Assembly (NCBI RefSeq): GCF_031085295.1
Contig: NZ_JAVFWO010000001.1
Location: 706,400-770,399 of the forward strand
Direction of reading: 5' to 3'
Source of the DNA: Microbacterium psychrotolerans
GTDB lineage: Bacteria > Actinomycetota > Actinomycetes > Actinomycetales > Microbacteriaceae
DNA length: 64,000 bases
In this document: in pieces, positions 26,768 through 34,938 of the stretch
Position numbering within the stretch: the stretch's first letter is position 1
Layout: each line of letters starts with the position of its first letter
Program-made: the position numbers and the translations under genes
The notes under the pieces: generated by a model
Databases searched by the model: none
What the model saw: the letters and a program-made list of their open reading frames with translations, nothing else
Told to the model about the DNA's origin: nothing

Positions 26768-27436
26768 CTAAGTCGTCTCGTCGTCGGGGAGCAGCGTGCC
26801 GGCCGCGTGCGCGTGGAACAGCTGCGCGGCGGCGTCGGGGTCGCCGGCGTCGAGTGCGGCGAGCAGGCTGCGGTGCCACTCGGCGACCGTGTGCCAGTCG
26901 CCCGGATATGACGGGTCGCCGAGCACGTGGAGGGAGCGCAGGCTCGGCTCGATGATGTCCCACATGCGCGGGAGGTAGACGTTGCCGCTCGCCTCGATCA
27001 CGCCGCGGTGGAACGCGAAATCGAGTTCGCGGAAGACGCCGAGATCCTTCGCCTCGGCGGCGTCGTGCATCTGCGAGATGAGGTCCTCGAGGCGCTGGTG
27101 CGCCCCGGCATCCAGGGCGCCGCAGGCGAGGCGGCCGGCGATGGACTCGAGCTCGGCGCGGGCGACCTTCGCCTGGGCGACCTCCTCGTCGGAGTAGCTC
27201 GAGACGAAGTTGCCCTGGTGGCGCACGTGGGTCACGAGGCCCTCGTGGGCGAGCTGCTTGAGGGCATCGCGCACCGGTGCCTGGCTGACCTGCAGCCGGC
27301 GGGCGAGCTGCGACTCGACGAGCTGCTCGCCGGGGGCCAGCGAACCGTCCTTGATCATCGTCTTGACGAGCTCGTAGATCTGGTCCGAGAGCAGACCGCG
27401 CTTGAGCTCGGTCACGGAACTGAGCGCATCCGACAT
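26768..27436 (-). CDS. GntR-family (FadR/FCD subfamily) transcriptional regulator
   Basis: A 222-aa regulator. The N-terminal winged helix is at about 15-75 (GEQLVESQLARRLQVSQAPVRDALKQLAHEGLV) and the C-terminal FCD ligand domain is at about 85-215, with the metal-type ligands FRELDFAFHRGVIEASGN and AEWHRSLLAAL. FCD domains usually bind organic acids, so an intermediate of the adjacent sugar-acid pathway is a likely effector (inference). It follows the SGNH gene by 6 nt and shares its promoter. It is the only regulator in the cluster and a candidate for the CGATTATCGATTA sites, though that word does not look like a classic FadR operator. Confidence 0.88.
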   Translation of the reverse strand: MSDALSSVTELKRGLLSDQIYELVKTMIKDGSLAPGEQLVESQLARRLQVSQAPVRDALKQLAHEGLVTHVRHQGNFVSSYSDEEVAQAKVARAELESIAGRLACGALDAGAHQRLEDLISQMHDAAEAKDLGVFRELDFAFHRGVIEASGNVYLPRMWDIIEPSLRSLHVLGDPSYPGDWHTVAEWHRSLLAALDAGDPDAAAQLFHAHAAGTLLPDDETT

Positions 27437-27442
27437 CGTGGT

Positions 27443-28072
27443 CTACTTCCCCGTGCGTGCGGCGCCGACCGGCACGGACGCGTACGCGGCGAGCCAGGCG
27501 TCGGCGATGAGAGCGGCGCCCTGCGCCGTCGGGTGGACGCCGTCGGGCACGATCGCCGCGGCGCCGTGGGCCGCGGCCGCGGCGCCGACACCGTCGTGCA
27601 GCGGCACGAGCGTGGCGTCGAACCGCTCGGCGAGGCGGCGGACGGCGGCCCGCTTGGGGTCGAGGTCCTCGAGCCAGGCCGCCTGGCCGTCGCTCACCGG
27701 CACGAAGAACGGCTCCACGAGCACGAAGTGCTCGACGCCCGCCTCACGGGCGGCCTCCAGGAGCCCGGCGACCGTGGCCTCGAAGTCCTCGGCCGAGGTG
27801 GGGTCGTCGCTGTCGAAGCGGCGCCACATGTCGTTCACGCCGATGTAGACCGTGAGCACGTCGGGCTGCGCGGCGAGCACGTCGTCCCAGCGGGCGGCGA
27901 GGTCGACGGCGCGGTCGCCGCCGATGCCCTTGTTGATCACGGTCGCGCCGTCGCCGACGGCGTGTGCGATCAGCGCGACATACCCATCCCCCAGCGATGC
28001 GGCGTCGTCGCGGTCGCGTCCGGAGTCGGTGATCGAGTCGCCGGCGAAGACGAGGGTGGTCGAGAGAGGCAT
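27443..28072 (-). CDS. SGNH/GDSL-family esterase
   Basis: A 209-aa hydrolase with all four SGNH blocks: FAGDSITDSG (nucleophile Ser), GIGGDRAVD (Gly), IGVNDMWRR (Asn) and VPDGVHPTAQG (Asp/His). It lacks a signal peptide and so acts inside the cell, probably as a carbohydrate acetyl-esterase that removes acyl groups from imported sugars (inference from the neighbourhood). It forms an operon with gntR, 6 nt downstream, convergent with the ABC operon. An operator-like word lies 41 bp upstream of its ATG. Confidence 0.88.
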   Translation of the reverse strand: MPLSTTLVFAGDSITDSGRDRDDAASLGDGYVALIAHAVGDGATVINKGIGGDRAVDLAARWDDVLAAQPDVLTVYIGVNDMWRRFDSDDPTSAEDFEATVAGLLEAAREAGVEHFVLVEPFFVPVSDGQAAWLEDLDPKRAAVRRLAERFDATLVPLHDGVGAAAAAHGAAAIVPDGVHPTAQGAALIADAWLAAYASVPVGAARTGK

Positions 28073-28108
28073 CCGGTGTGGTCCAATCGACGTGGGACGT
28101 GTTCCGCC

Positions 28109-28125
28109 AGCATAATCGATAATCG
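28109..28125 (-). promoter_or_regulatory. CGATTATCGATTA operator and -10 region of the SGNH-gntR unit
   Basis: The 13-bp word is at 28125-28113 on the minus strand. A TATGCT hexamer (28114-28109) overlaps its end and may be the -10 box. Here the word precedes the -10 box, but no -35 box is seen at the position found in the other two promoters. Confidence 0.6.
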
Positions 28126-28262
28126 CTTGACGGGCTGGGCGCGGACGTCCGCAACCGCACGGACGCCGAGGTTTCCGTGAACATATCGCCTCGGCGGCCT
28201 GCGAGCGAGGAGCGGTGCGAAACGGCGTCGGGCAAGATCGAATCACGACGCGAGGAGGAGCC

Positions 28263-29462
28263 ATGACCGATGCCCGCCGGGACCCCGACGATCTCGACGC
28301 GCTGCGCGCGGCGTCCGATGTGCTCGGCATCGACGCGCTCCTCACTGTGGACGAGCGCGCCGTCCGTGACCGCGTGCGCGGCTTCGTCGACGCGGAGATC
28401 CGCCCGCACATCGCGGACTGGTTCGACCGGGGTCACTTCCCCGTGGAGCTGGCCCCTGCCCTCGGGCGGCTCGGCGTCCTCGGCATGACCCTCGACGGTC
28501 ACGGATGCCCCGGCCGCAGCGCGGTCGAGTACGGCCTGGCCGCGCTCGAGCTCGAGGCGGGCGACTCGGGCATCCGCACGTTCGTCTCGGTGCAGGGATC
28601 GCTCGCGATGGGCTCGATCCACCGCTGGGGCAGCGAGGAGCAGAAGCGCGAGTGGCTGCCGCGCATGGCGGCCGGCGAGGCGATCGGCAGCTTCGCGCTC
28701 ACCGAGCCGACCGCCGGGTCGGACCCGTCGAGCATGAAGACGTTCGCGCGCCGGGACGGCGGCGACTGGGTGCTCTCGGGAGCGAAGCGCTGGATCGGCC
28801 TCGCCTCGATCGCACAGCTCGCGGTCGTCTGGGCGCAGACCGACGAGGGGGTCCGCGGCTTCCTGGTCCCGACCGGCGCACCGGGCTTCGAGGTGGCGGT
28901 GCTCGAGCCGAAGGGCTCGATGCGGGCCTCGGTGCAGACCGAGCTGAACTTCGACGACGTGAGGCTGCCGGCATCCGCTCTCCTTCCCGGGGCGCGCGGG
29001 CTCCGCGGGCCGTTCTCGGCGCTCAACGAAGCGCGGTACGGGATCGTGTGGGGCGCGCTCGGGGCGGCCCGCGACAGCTTTGAGGCGGCCCTCCGCCACG
29101 CCTTGCGGCGCGAGCAGTTCGGCCGGCCCATCGCCGGATTCCAGCTGACGCAGCGCAAGCTCGTCGACATGGTGGTCGAACTGCAGAAGGGCGCGCTGCT
29201 GGCGCTGCAGATCGGACGCGCGAAGGATGCCGGCACCCTCACGCCGACGCAGATCTCGCTCGGCAAGCTCAACAACGTGCGCGAGGCGGTCGCGATCGCC
29301 CGCGAGGCGCGGACGATCCTCGGCGGCGACGGGGTGCTGCTCGAGCACTCCCCGATCCGGCATGCCGCGAACCTCGAGTCCGTCCGCACCTACGAGGGCA
29401 CCGACGAAGTGCACACCCTCATCCTCGGTCAGCACCTCACCGGCCTCGACGCCTTCCGCTGA
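28263..29462 (+). CDS. Acyl-CoA dehydrogenase (glutaryl-CoA dehydrogenase-like)
   Basis: A 399-aa flavoprotein. Visible are the substrate/FAD motifs IGSFALTEPTAGSDPSSMKT and GAKRWIGLAS, the FAD-contact segment RREQFGRPIAGFQLTQRKL and the catalytic Glu in TYEGTDEVHTLILG. Closest in pattern to glutaryl-CoA dehydrogenase-type enzymes, which act in lysine/tryptophan or dicarboxylate breakdown; exact substrate not certain. GAGGAGGAG precedes the ATG at 28263. It stands alone, divergent from the SGNH-gntR unit. Confidence 0.9.
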   Translation: MTDARRDPDDLDALRAASDVLGIDALLTVDERAVRDRVRGFVDAEIRPHIADWFDRGHFPVELAPALGRLGVLGMTLDGHGCPGRSAVEYGLAALELEAGDSGIRTFVSVQGSLAMGSIHRWGSEEQKREWLPRMAAGEAIGSFALTEPTAGSDPSSMKTFARRDGGDWVLSGAKRWIGLASIAQLAVVWAQTDEGVRGFLVPTGAPGFEVAVLEPKGSMRASVQTELNFDDVRLPASALLPGARGLRGPFSALNEARYGIVWGALGAARDSFEAALRHALRREQFGRPIAGFQLTQRKLVDMVVELQKGALLALQIGRAKDAGTLTPTQISLGKLNNVREAVAIAREARTILGGDGVLLEHSPIRHAANLESVRTYEGTDEVHTLILGQHLTGLDAFR

Positions 29463-29626
29463 CCGCTGGGGTCGCCCCCGGCCCCTCGAGCTCACCGAAC
29501 CGAGGGCTTTCCGCCAAGACAGGGGGCCATCGCCCCGGGTCTCGCCGCGAATTCCCGGTCTCGACGGCAGCAACCCCCTGCGCGACCGCCGATCGGGGCG
29601 GGTTCGGCGTCTGGTCGGCGATCCGG

Positions 29627-29632
29627 TACCAT
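29627..29632 (+). promoter_or_regulatory. Possible -10 box TACCAT of the rpsF operon
   Basis: TACCAT about 110 nt before the rpsF GTG; a weak TTCGGC lies 18 nt upstream. Promoter position is tentative. Confidence 0.35.
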
Positions 29633-29695
29633 AGGAGGGTTGTCCGCACGCGTTCTATGCGCGGGAAGTCGGATGACGTGCACACACACCCTCCT

Positions 29696-29718
29696 GCTGT
29701 CGGGAAATGCCCGGCAGC
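29696..29718 (+). promoter_or_regulatory. Leader hairpin before rpsF
   Basis: GCTGTCGGG and CCCGGCAGC pair (one G-U) around a five-base loop, ending 11 nt before the GGAGG ribosome site of rpsF. Ribosomal S6-S18 pairs are known to control such operons through a leader hairpin; whether this one fits that motif cannot be decided here. Confidence 0.4.
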
Positions 29719-29744
29719 CGTTCTAGTCCGAAGGAGGTGGGTTA

Positions 29745-30113
29745 GTGACGCACCAGTACGAACTCATGGTCATCCTGAACCCCGAGATCGATGAGCGCCA
29801 GGTCGGCGCCAACCTCGACAAGTTCCTGAAGGTCATCACGACCGACGGCGGCACCATCGAGAACATCGACATCTGGGGCAAGCGCCGTCTCGCCTACGAG
29901 ATCCAGAAGAAGAACGAGGGCATCTACGCCGTCGTCAACTTCACGGCGACCGCCGCGACCACCCAGGAACTCGACCGTCAGCTCAACCTCAACGAGCAGA
30001 TCATGCGCACCAAGGTGCTGCGTGCCGAAGAGGCCATCGCGATGATCGCGTCGGAGAAGCAGCGTGCCGACGAGCGCGCCGCTCGCAAGACCGCCAAGGC
30101 TGCGAAGGCATAA
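29745..30113 (+). CDS. rpsF: 30S ribosomal protein S6
   Basis: A 122-aa S6 with [16 protein letters not shown] at the N-terminus and the family segment [24 protein letters not shown]. It binds 16S rRNA together with S18, encoded two genes downstream. GTG start with a strong AAGGAGGTGG site; the C-terminal tail is basic and Ala-rich. First gene of the rpsF-ssb-rpsR-rplI set. Confidence 0.98.
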   Translation: MTHQYELMVILNPEIDERQVGANLDKFLKVITTDGGTIENIDIWGKRRLAYEIQKKNEGIYAVVNFTATAATTQELDRQLNLNEQIMRTKVLRAEEAIAMIASEKQRADERAARKTAKAAKA

Positions 30114-30118
30114 GGCTG

Positions 30119-30643
30119 ATGGCCGGCGAGACGATCATCACCGTCGTGGGAAACCTCACGGCTGATCCCGAACTGCGCTACACGCAGAACGGCCTCCCCG
30201 TCGCGAACTTCACGATCGCGTCGACGCCGCGCAACTTCGACCGTCAGGCGAACGAGTGGAAGGACGGCGAAGCGCTGTTCCTCCGCGCGAGCGTGTGGCG
30301 CGAGTTCGCCGAGCACGTGGCCGGCTCGCTGACGAAGGGCATGCGGGTCATCGCGACCGGCCGCCTCAAGCAGCGCAGCTACCAGGACCGCGAGGGCAAC
30401 AACCGCACCGCGATCGAGCTCGAGGTCGACGAGATCGGCCCGTCGCTGCGCTACGCCACCGCACAGGTCACCCGCGCTGCGGGCGGCTCCGGCGGTGCCG
30501 GCGGCAGCTTCGGCGGCGGTGGCGGTCAGTCGCGTCCGGCGCAGGTCGCCGATGAGCCGTGGTCCACGCCCGGTTCGTCGAACGCCGGCGGTGGCGACGC
30601 CTGGGCAGCCCCCGGCGCCTACGGCGACGACACCCCGTTCTGA
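30119..30643 (+). CDS. ssb: Single-stranded DNA-binding protein
   Basis: A 174-aa SSB. The OB-fold covers about residues 1-115 ([48 protein letters not shown]), then a Gly-rich linker, then the acidic tip DDTPF that recruits replication and repair proteins. It starts five bases after the rpsF stop. A GGATGCC inverted pair lies between it and rpsR. Confidence 0.97.
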   Translation: MAGETIITVVGNLTADPELRYTQNGLPVANFTIASTPRNFDRQANEWKDGEALFLRASVWREFAEHVAGSLTKGMRVIATGRLKQRSYQDREGNNRTAIELEVDEIGPSLRYATAQVTRAAGGSGGAGGSFGGGGGQSRPAQVADEPWSTPGSSNAGGGDAWAAPGAYGDDTPF

Positions 30644-30659
30644 TCTCACAGGCAGATTC

Positions 30660-30684
30660 CGGATGCCCCGTGAAGAGGCATCCG
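30660..30684 (+). terminator. Inverted pair of the GGATGCC word between ssb and rpsR
   Basis: CGGATGCC and GGCATCCG form an 8-bp stem with a nine-base loop, in the 66-nt gap. It may attenuate or process the operon message rather than end it, because rpsR and rplI lie downstream without a clear new promoter. Confidence 0.45.
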
Positions 30685-30709
30685 ATCAAGAAAACGTAAA
30701 GGAACCACC

Positions 30710-30964
30710 ATGGCTGGAAAGGCAACCGGCGACCGCCGGAAGCCGCGGAAGGGCGCGAAGAACGCGGCCCCCGCGAAGGCGATCCGTGTCGGTCTCATCG
30801 ACTACAAGGACGTCGCGACTCTTCGCAAGTTCATCTCGGAGCGTGGCAAGATCCGCGCCCGTCGTATCACCGGTGTCTCGGTGCAGGAGCAGCGTCTGAT
30901 CGCCAAGGCGATCAAGAACGCGCGCGAAATGGCGCTCCTGCCCTACGCCGGCGCTGGCCGCTAA
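30710..30964 (+). CDS. rpsR: 30S ribosomal protein S18
   Basis: An 84-aa S18 with the core [29 protein letters not shown] split over the rRNA-binding region and C-terminal [10 protein letters not shown]. The N-terminal tail is basic. No CxxC zinc motif is present, so it is a zinc-independent form. GGAA lies six bases before the ATG. Confidence 0.97.
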   Translation: MAGKATGDRRKPRKGAKNAAPAKAIRVGLIDYKDVATLRKFISERGKIRARRITGVSVQEQRLIAKAIKNAREMALLPYAGAGR

Positions 30965-30974
30965 GGAGCACCCA

Positions 30975-31427
30975 ATGGCAAAGCTGATTCTCACGAATGA
31001 GGTCGCCGGGCTCGGAAGCGCCGGAGACGTTGTCGAGGTCAAGAACGGGTTCGCCCGCAACTACCTCATCCCCCAGGGCTTCGCTGTGGCCTGGACCCGT
31101 GGCGGCGAGAAGCAGGTGGCGTCGATCCGCGCCGCCCGCGAGTCCCGCGCGATCCACGACCACGAAGAGGCCGTGGCGCTCAAGAACGCCCTCGAGACCA
31201 ACAAGGTCAAGCTGTCGGTCAAGGCCGGCGCCGAGGGTCGCCTGTTCGGCGCGGTCAAGACGGTCGACGTCGCCGCCGCGGTCAAGGCCGCCGGCCTCGG
31301 TGACCTCGACAAGCGCAAGATCCACATCACCTCCCCGATCAAGTCGGTGGGCGAGCACGAGGCGACGATCCGCCTCCGTGACGACCTCACCGCCGTGATC
31401 ACCCTGCAGGTGGTCGCCGCCAAGTAG
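30975..31427 (+). CDS. rplI: 50S ribosomal protein L9
   Basis: A 150-aa L9. The N-terminal domain carries [20 protein letters not shown] and the signature [19 protein letters not shown] long connecting helix and C-terminal domain follow ([16 protein letters not shown]). It is the last gene of the operon, eleven bases after rpsR, and is followed by a strong hairpin. Confidence 0.97.
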   Translation: MAKLILTNEVAGLGSAGDVVEVKNGFARNYLIPQGFAVAWTRGGEKQVASIRAARESRAIHDHEEAVALKNALETNKVKLSVKAGAEGRLFGAVKTVDVAAAVKAAGLGDLDKRKIHITSPIKSVGEHEATIRLRDDLTAVITLQVVAAK

Positions 31428-31447
31428 TCCCCCGGGATACGGCGAAA

Positions 31448-31497
31448 CGGATGCCGCGAACCGGTGCTCTTCACGAGCACCGCGTTCGCGGCATCCG
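31448..31497. terminator. Terminator after rplI built from the GGATGCCGC word
   Basis: Arms CGGATGCCGCGAAC (31448-31461) and its complement (31484-31497), with an inner GGTGCTC/GAGCACC stem. It lies between the convergent rplI and Eis-like genes and can serve both directions. Confidence 0.8.
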
Positions 31498-31521
31498 TCG
31501 TCTCCGGCGCTGCGGGCCGGC

Positions 31522-32796
31522 TCAGAAGATCCAGTTCGCGCCGGCGGCCACCGGCCACGACCACGCTGCGGATGCCGCGCGAAGGGCCGCCGGTGAGCGC
31601 ACCTCTACGAGTCCCGACTGGGCGAGCGATGACAGCGAGATCGCACCGAGATGCGCGGCGCCGAGTTCGCGGATGTCGAGTGCCAGGTCGGCGTCGTCGC
31701 CGGTCGGCGTGATCTCCGCGTGCCCCCACGCCTCGGCGCGCACGCGCCAGCGACCGGCGTTGGCGGGCAGCATCGCGTCGGTCACCTCCAGCACCACGTC
31801 GACGTCGCCCGCGTACCGCCGCTGCGCGAGCGCGGCCGGCAGGTCGACGATGCGCAGCCACGAATTGTCCTGGTAATCGGGCAGTGCGGGCCGGATGTCG
31901 ACGAGCAGTGACACGATCGGGTCGTCGACGGGCAGGTTCGAGATCTGCACCCGAGACGTCAGGTCGAGGTCGAGCAGCACTGACCACATGCGGTGTGCGG
32001 CGGCCGCGGTCAGCGCGACGGCCTCACGCACGTGCACCGTGCCCTCCGCGCCGGCGCGCTCCCACGACGTCGTGCGACGGAAGGTCGCGTAGGCGAGCGC
32101 GGTGTCGGTCTCATCGCGCACGAGCAGCAGCCGGAGCGACTCCTTGCCGCCGCGGAGCGCAGCGGGGTCGGCCTCGCGCGCCGTGCGCTGCTCCGGTGTC
32201 TCGCGTGTCGCCCAGCCCGGCCGCCCCAGACCTTCGGGCAGGCGCGCGTAGTCGCGATGGACCGCGGCGACGAGGTCGCCGTGGGCCTCCGCATCCCACT
32301 CCTCGAGGGCGACGTCGAGCGCGGCCGCACCGAGCACCGGGCGGAGGGCGGCGCCGCGGGGGATCGTCAGGCTCAGCTGCGTCGACGCCATGCCGTAGCC
32401 GAAGCGGCCGTAGATGGGTGTCTCCGCCGCCATCAGGCCAGAGATCGCCTCGCCGTTCGCAAGGCAGACCCGGAAGTGGTGCTCGATCATCCCGCGCAGG
32501 ATGCCGCGACGACGGTGGCCCGGGTGCACGCCGACCCACGTCAGCCAGCCGCACGCCACCTCGGCGCCGGGAACGGGGTAGGCGCGCAGCGGGTAAGCCC
32601 CGTGGAATCCGGCGAGCAGCTCGTCGTCGCCGACCTGTGCGACGCCGTACGTGCGGTGCCAGCTCAGCGGACTCGGCACCTCGCGCAGCGTATCGATGGA
32701 GCGCTCGGTGGGGAACGCCCAGACATCCAGGCGGAGGACGTCGTCGAGCCGGTCGGATCCGATGGGTGTGAGGCAGTAGGAGTCGGGGAGGGGCAC
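31522..32796 (-). CDS. GNAT-family N-acetyltransferase (Eis-like)
   Basis: A 424-aa protein with the Eis three-part layout. An N-terminal GNAT domain (WLTWVGVHPGHRRRGILRGMIEHH is the acetyl-CoA loop) is followed by a second GNAT-like domain (SLRLLLVRDETDTALAYATFRR) and a C-terminal sterol-carrier-like domain ending in a free carboxylate (GANWIF). Eis enzymes acetylate amines, including aminoglycosides and proteins. The true substrate here is unknown. The GTG at 32796 follows CAGAGT by six bases and may be leaderless. Confidence 0.88.
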   Translation of the reverse strand: MPLPDSYCLTPIGSDRLDDVLRLDVWAFPTERSIDTLREVPSPLSWHRTYGVAQVGDDELLAGFHGAYPLRAYPVPGAEVACGWLTWVGVHPGHRRRGILRGMIEHHFRVCLANGEAISGLMAAETPIYGRFGYGMASTQLSLTIPRGAALRPVLGAAALDVALEEWDAEAHGDLVAAVHRDYARLPEGLGRPGWATRETPEQRTAREADPAALRGGKESLRLLLVRDETDTALAYATFRRTTSWERAGAEGTVHVREAVALTAAAAHRMWSVLLDLDLTSRVQISNLPVDDPIVSLLVDIRPALPDYQDNSWLRIVDLPAALAQRRYAGDVDVVLEVTDAMLPANAGRWRVRAEAWGHAEITPTGDDADLALDIRELGAAHLGAISLSSLAQSGLVEVRSPAALRAASAAWSWPVAAGANWIF

Positions 32797-32873
32797 CCCC
32801 CTACTCTGGCGATCCCGCGGGGGGCGCGCAACGAGGACGGCGGCACCCGGTCCGCGCTCGAGGGCATGACGAA

Positions 32874-32909
32874 GCGGATGCCGCGAGCCCCCCGGTTCGC
32901 GGCATCCGC
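32874..32909. terminator. Hairpin made of the GGATGCCGC word, upstream of the Eis-like gene
   Basis: Arms GCGGATGCCGCGA and its complement (13 bp) with a ten-base loop. It is the first of three hairpins in the gap 32797-33130 between two minus-strand genes and so ends transcripts coming from the surface-protein gene. Confidence 0.65.
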
Positions 32910-32978
32910 TCCTGGCATCTCCGCTGCGTCGCCCGCTCCAGGCATGGTCGGACGGCGCAGACGGAGATGGATGATGCA

Positions 32979-33029
32979 CCCCCGATCGCGAGGCGGGTCC
33001 AGGCAGGTCCCGGCCATCGCGATCGGGGG
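32979..33029. terminator. 13-bp inverted repeat in the gap 32797-33130
   Basis: CCCCCGATCGCGA and its exact complement are separated by 25 bases. It is the second of three hairpins downstream of the surface-protein gene. Confidence 0.6.
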
Positions 33030-33039
33030 CGGTTCGAGG

Positions 33040-33070
33040 GCGGGAGGGCCGCTGGGGACGGCCCTCCCGC
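33040..33070 (-). terminator. Terminator hairpin downstream of the chaplin-like gene
   Basis: GCGGGAGGGCC and its exact complement with a nine-base loop, about 60 nt past the stop codon at 33131. It is the nearest of three hairpins to that gene. Confidence 0.7.
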
Positions 33071-33130
33071 TGTGCTCTCACGCGAGTCGGGGCGAGGGGC
33101 GCCTGGGGAACGTCGACTTGCCCCGTCGAC

Positions 33131-34819
33131 TCACGCGGAGCGCCGCCGCGACACGCGCGCGATGGCACCCGCTGCGAGCAGCGAGAGCCCCAGCAGCAGG
33201 AACGGCATCGCGCCCGCTCCTCCTGTCGTGGCGAGCTGGGTGGCCTCACCGGACGCCGCCGCCGAACCGGTGACGGTGGCCGAGCCGCCGTCACCGGGCG
33301 TCCCGTCGTCCCCCGGGTTGGTGGGGTTCGTCGGGTCGGTCGGGTCGGTCGGGTCCGTCGGGTCGGTCGGGTCCGTCGGGTCGGTCGGGTCCGTCGGGTC
33401 CGTCGGGTCGGTCGGGTCCGTCGGGTCGGTCGGATCGGTCGGGTCCGTCGGCACCACGGCGTCGACCGTGGTGCTGTCGCCGATCACCGAGATGGCATTG
33501 CCGCCGATGGTGATGGGCAGCGAGATCGGCGCCAGCACCTGCGTGCCGCCGAGGATCGAGCCCGGGCCGCCGGTGGTGCCGGTGGTCCCATCGGTGCCGG
33601 TGCCCGGCGCTGCGGCCGCACCCGTCGAGGTGCTGTCGCCGATGCCCGAGATCGCATTGCCGACGACCGTGACCGGCACGGCGATCGGTGCGAGCACCTG
33701 CGTACCGCCGAGGATGCCGTCCGTGCCGTCGGTGGTGCCGCTGGTGCCGCCGGTGGTGCTGCCGGTGGACGGTGCCGTGGTCGCGGCATCCGTCGACGCG
33801 CTGTCCCCGATGACCGAGACGGCGTTGCCGACGGCGGTGATCGGGGCGGTGACGGGTGCGAGCACCTGCGTACCGCCGAGGGTGCCGTCCGTGCCGTCGG
33901 TGGTGCCGTTCGCGCCGTTGCCGGTCGAGCCGGTCGACGGTGCCGTGGCGGCACCCTCGCTCGAGCTGTCGCCGATCAGCGAAATCGCGTTGCCGACCGC
34001 GGTGACCGGGGCGGCGACGGGTGCGAGCACCTGGGTGCCGCCGAGGATCGAGTCCTCGCCGCCCGTGGTGCCCATCGAACCGGCTGACGGCGTGCCTGTG
34101 CCGGCGGTCGTGGTGGCGTCGGTGGACTCGCTGTCTCCGATGAGGGAGATCGCGTTGCCGCTGACGGTGACCGGCGCGGCCACGGGAGCGACCACCTGGC
34201 TGCCGCCGAGGATCGAGTCCTCGCCGTCCGTCCGGGCATCGGCCCCCGCGCCGGCGCCCGAGCTCGCGGACGCCGTGGTGGCGTCCTCGCTCGTGCTGTC
34301 GCCGACGACCGAGATCGCATTGCCCGAGACCGTCACCGGCGCCGCGATCGAGGCGATCCCCTGGGTTCCGGACAGCAGGCCGTCCTGGCCCGAGGTGTCG
34401 GCCGGTGCCGCCGGGGCGGTGGCAGGAGCCGGCGCGGAGGTCGCGGCATCCGTCGACGAGGAGTCGCCGACCACCGAGATCGCGTTGCCCGAGACCGTGA
34501 TCGGCACGTTCACCGACACGAGGCCCTGCGTGCCCGAGCCGATGCCGTCGGAGCCACTGGTCGTCGCCTCGGCCGGAGCCGGAGCCGGAGCCGGAGCCGG
34601 CGCCGCGGTGGTCGCGCCGCTGCTCGACGAGTCGCCGAGCACCGAGAGCGACGTGCCGCTGATATCGATCGGAAGGTTGACGTCGATGATCGCCTGGCTG
34701 CCCGAGAGCAGCCCGTCATCGCCCGTCGTCTCGGCCGCATTGGCGACCGTCGCGCCCAGCAGCGTGATGCCGCCGGCGAGGAGCGTGCCCAAGAGGGCGC
34801 GCTTGTAGAAAGTACGCAT
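33131..34819 (-). CDS. Surface protein with eight chaplin-like repeats and a C-terminal sortase signal
   Basis: A 562-aa exported protein. A signal peptide (LLGTLLAGGITLLGATVANA) is followed by eight repeats of about 30 residues spaced by Ala/Thr/Gly-rich linkers. A typical repeat is GTQVLAPVTAPITAVGNAVS followed by VIGDS. The alternating P-V-x-V then GNxxxVIG pattern resembles chaplins, the amyloid-forming surface proteins of Streptomyces, but without cysteines and in far more copies. About 13 TDP triplets then form a stiff wall linker. LATTG, a hydrophobic helix and RVSRRRSA form a sorting signal of the LAxTG (class E sortase) kind. Likely wall-anchored and surface-active (inference). Confidence 0.75.
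   Translation of the reverse strand: MRTFYKRALLGTLLAGGITLLGATVANAAETTGDDGLLSGSQAIIDVNLPIDISGTSLSVLGDSSSSGATTAAPAPAPAPAPAEATTSGSDGIGSGTQGLVSVNVPITVSGNAISVVGDSSSTDAATSAPAPATAPAAPADTSGQDGLLSGTQGIASIAAPVTVSGNAISVVGDSTSEDATTASASSGAGAGADARTDGEDSILGGSQVVAPVAAPVTVSGNAISLIGDSESTDATTTAGTGTPSAGSMGTTGGEDSILGGTQVLAPVAAPVTAVGNAISLIGDSSSEGAATAPSTGSTGNGANGTTDGTDGTLGGTQVLAPVTAPITAVGNAVSVIGDSASTDAATTAPSTGSTTGGTSGTTDGTDGILGGTQVLAPIAVPVTVVGNAISGIGDSTSTGAAAAPGTGTDGTTGTTGGPGSILGGTQVLAPISLPITIGGNAISVIGDSTTVDAVVPTDPTDPTDPTDPTDPTDPTDPTDPTDPTDPTDPTDPTDPTNPTNPGDDGTPGDGGSATVTGSAAASGEATQLATTGGAGAMPFLLLGLSLLAAGAIARVSRRRSA
33327..33456. repeat. 9-bp tandem repeat encoding (Thr-Asp-Pro)n
   Basis: About 13 copies of GGGTCGGTC or GGGTCCGTC, differing mainly at one synonymous position, inside the surface-protein gene. 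Slippage would change linker length in steps of three residues without breaking the frame. Confidence 0.85.
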
Positions 34820-34938
34820 GGTGTTCCCCTTTGTGGATTGATCGGTTCGCAGCGCACGGAGAGGCGCTGCTCAGCGCGTGAGGGCGCGCTGGTTCCTGTG
34901 CCGCCCGCGCTCGGATGAGCAAGGCGGCCGGGGACCGA

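Noticed and set aside
28127-28132. TTGACG as -35 box for the acyl-CoA dehydrogenase gene
   Set aside because: No -10 box follows at 16-19 nt, and the site is more than 130 nt from the start codon.
30661-30684. Terminator that fully separates rpsF-ssb from rpsR-rplI
   Set aside because: rpsR and rplI lack a convincing own promoter, so read-through is needed; kept only as an inverted word pair with possible attenuation.
33329-33454. Regular short repeats that could suggest a CRISPR array
   Set aside because: The units are contiguous 9-mers without spacers and encode a Thr-Asp-Pro linker in frame with a surface-protein gene.
33131-34808. Plus-strand frame of about 600 codons opposite the surface-protein gene
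   Set aside because: It is a Val/Gly/Ser repeat produced by reading the repeat region backwards; the minus strand has the signal peptide, repeats and sorting signal.
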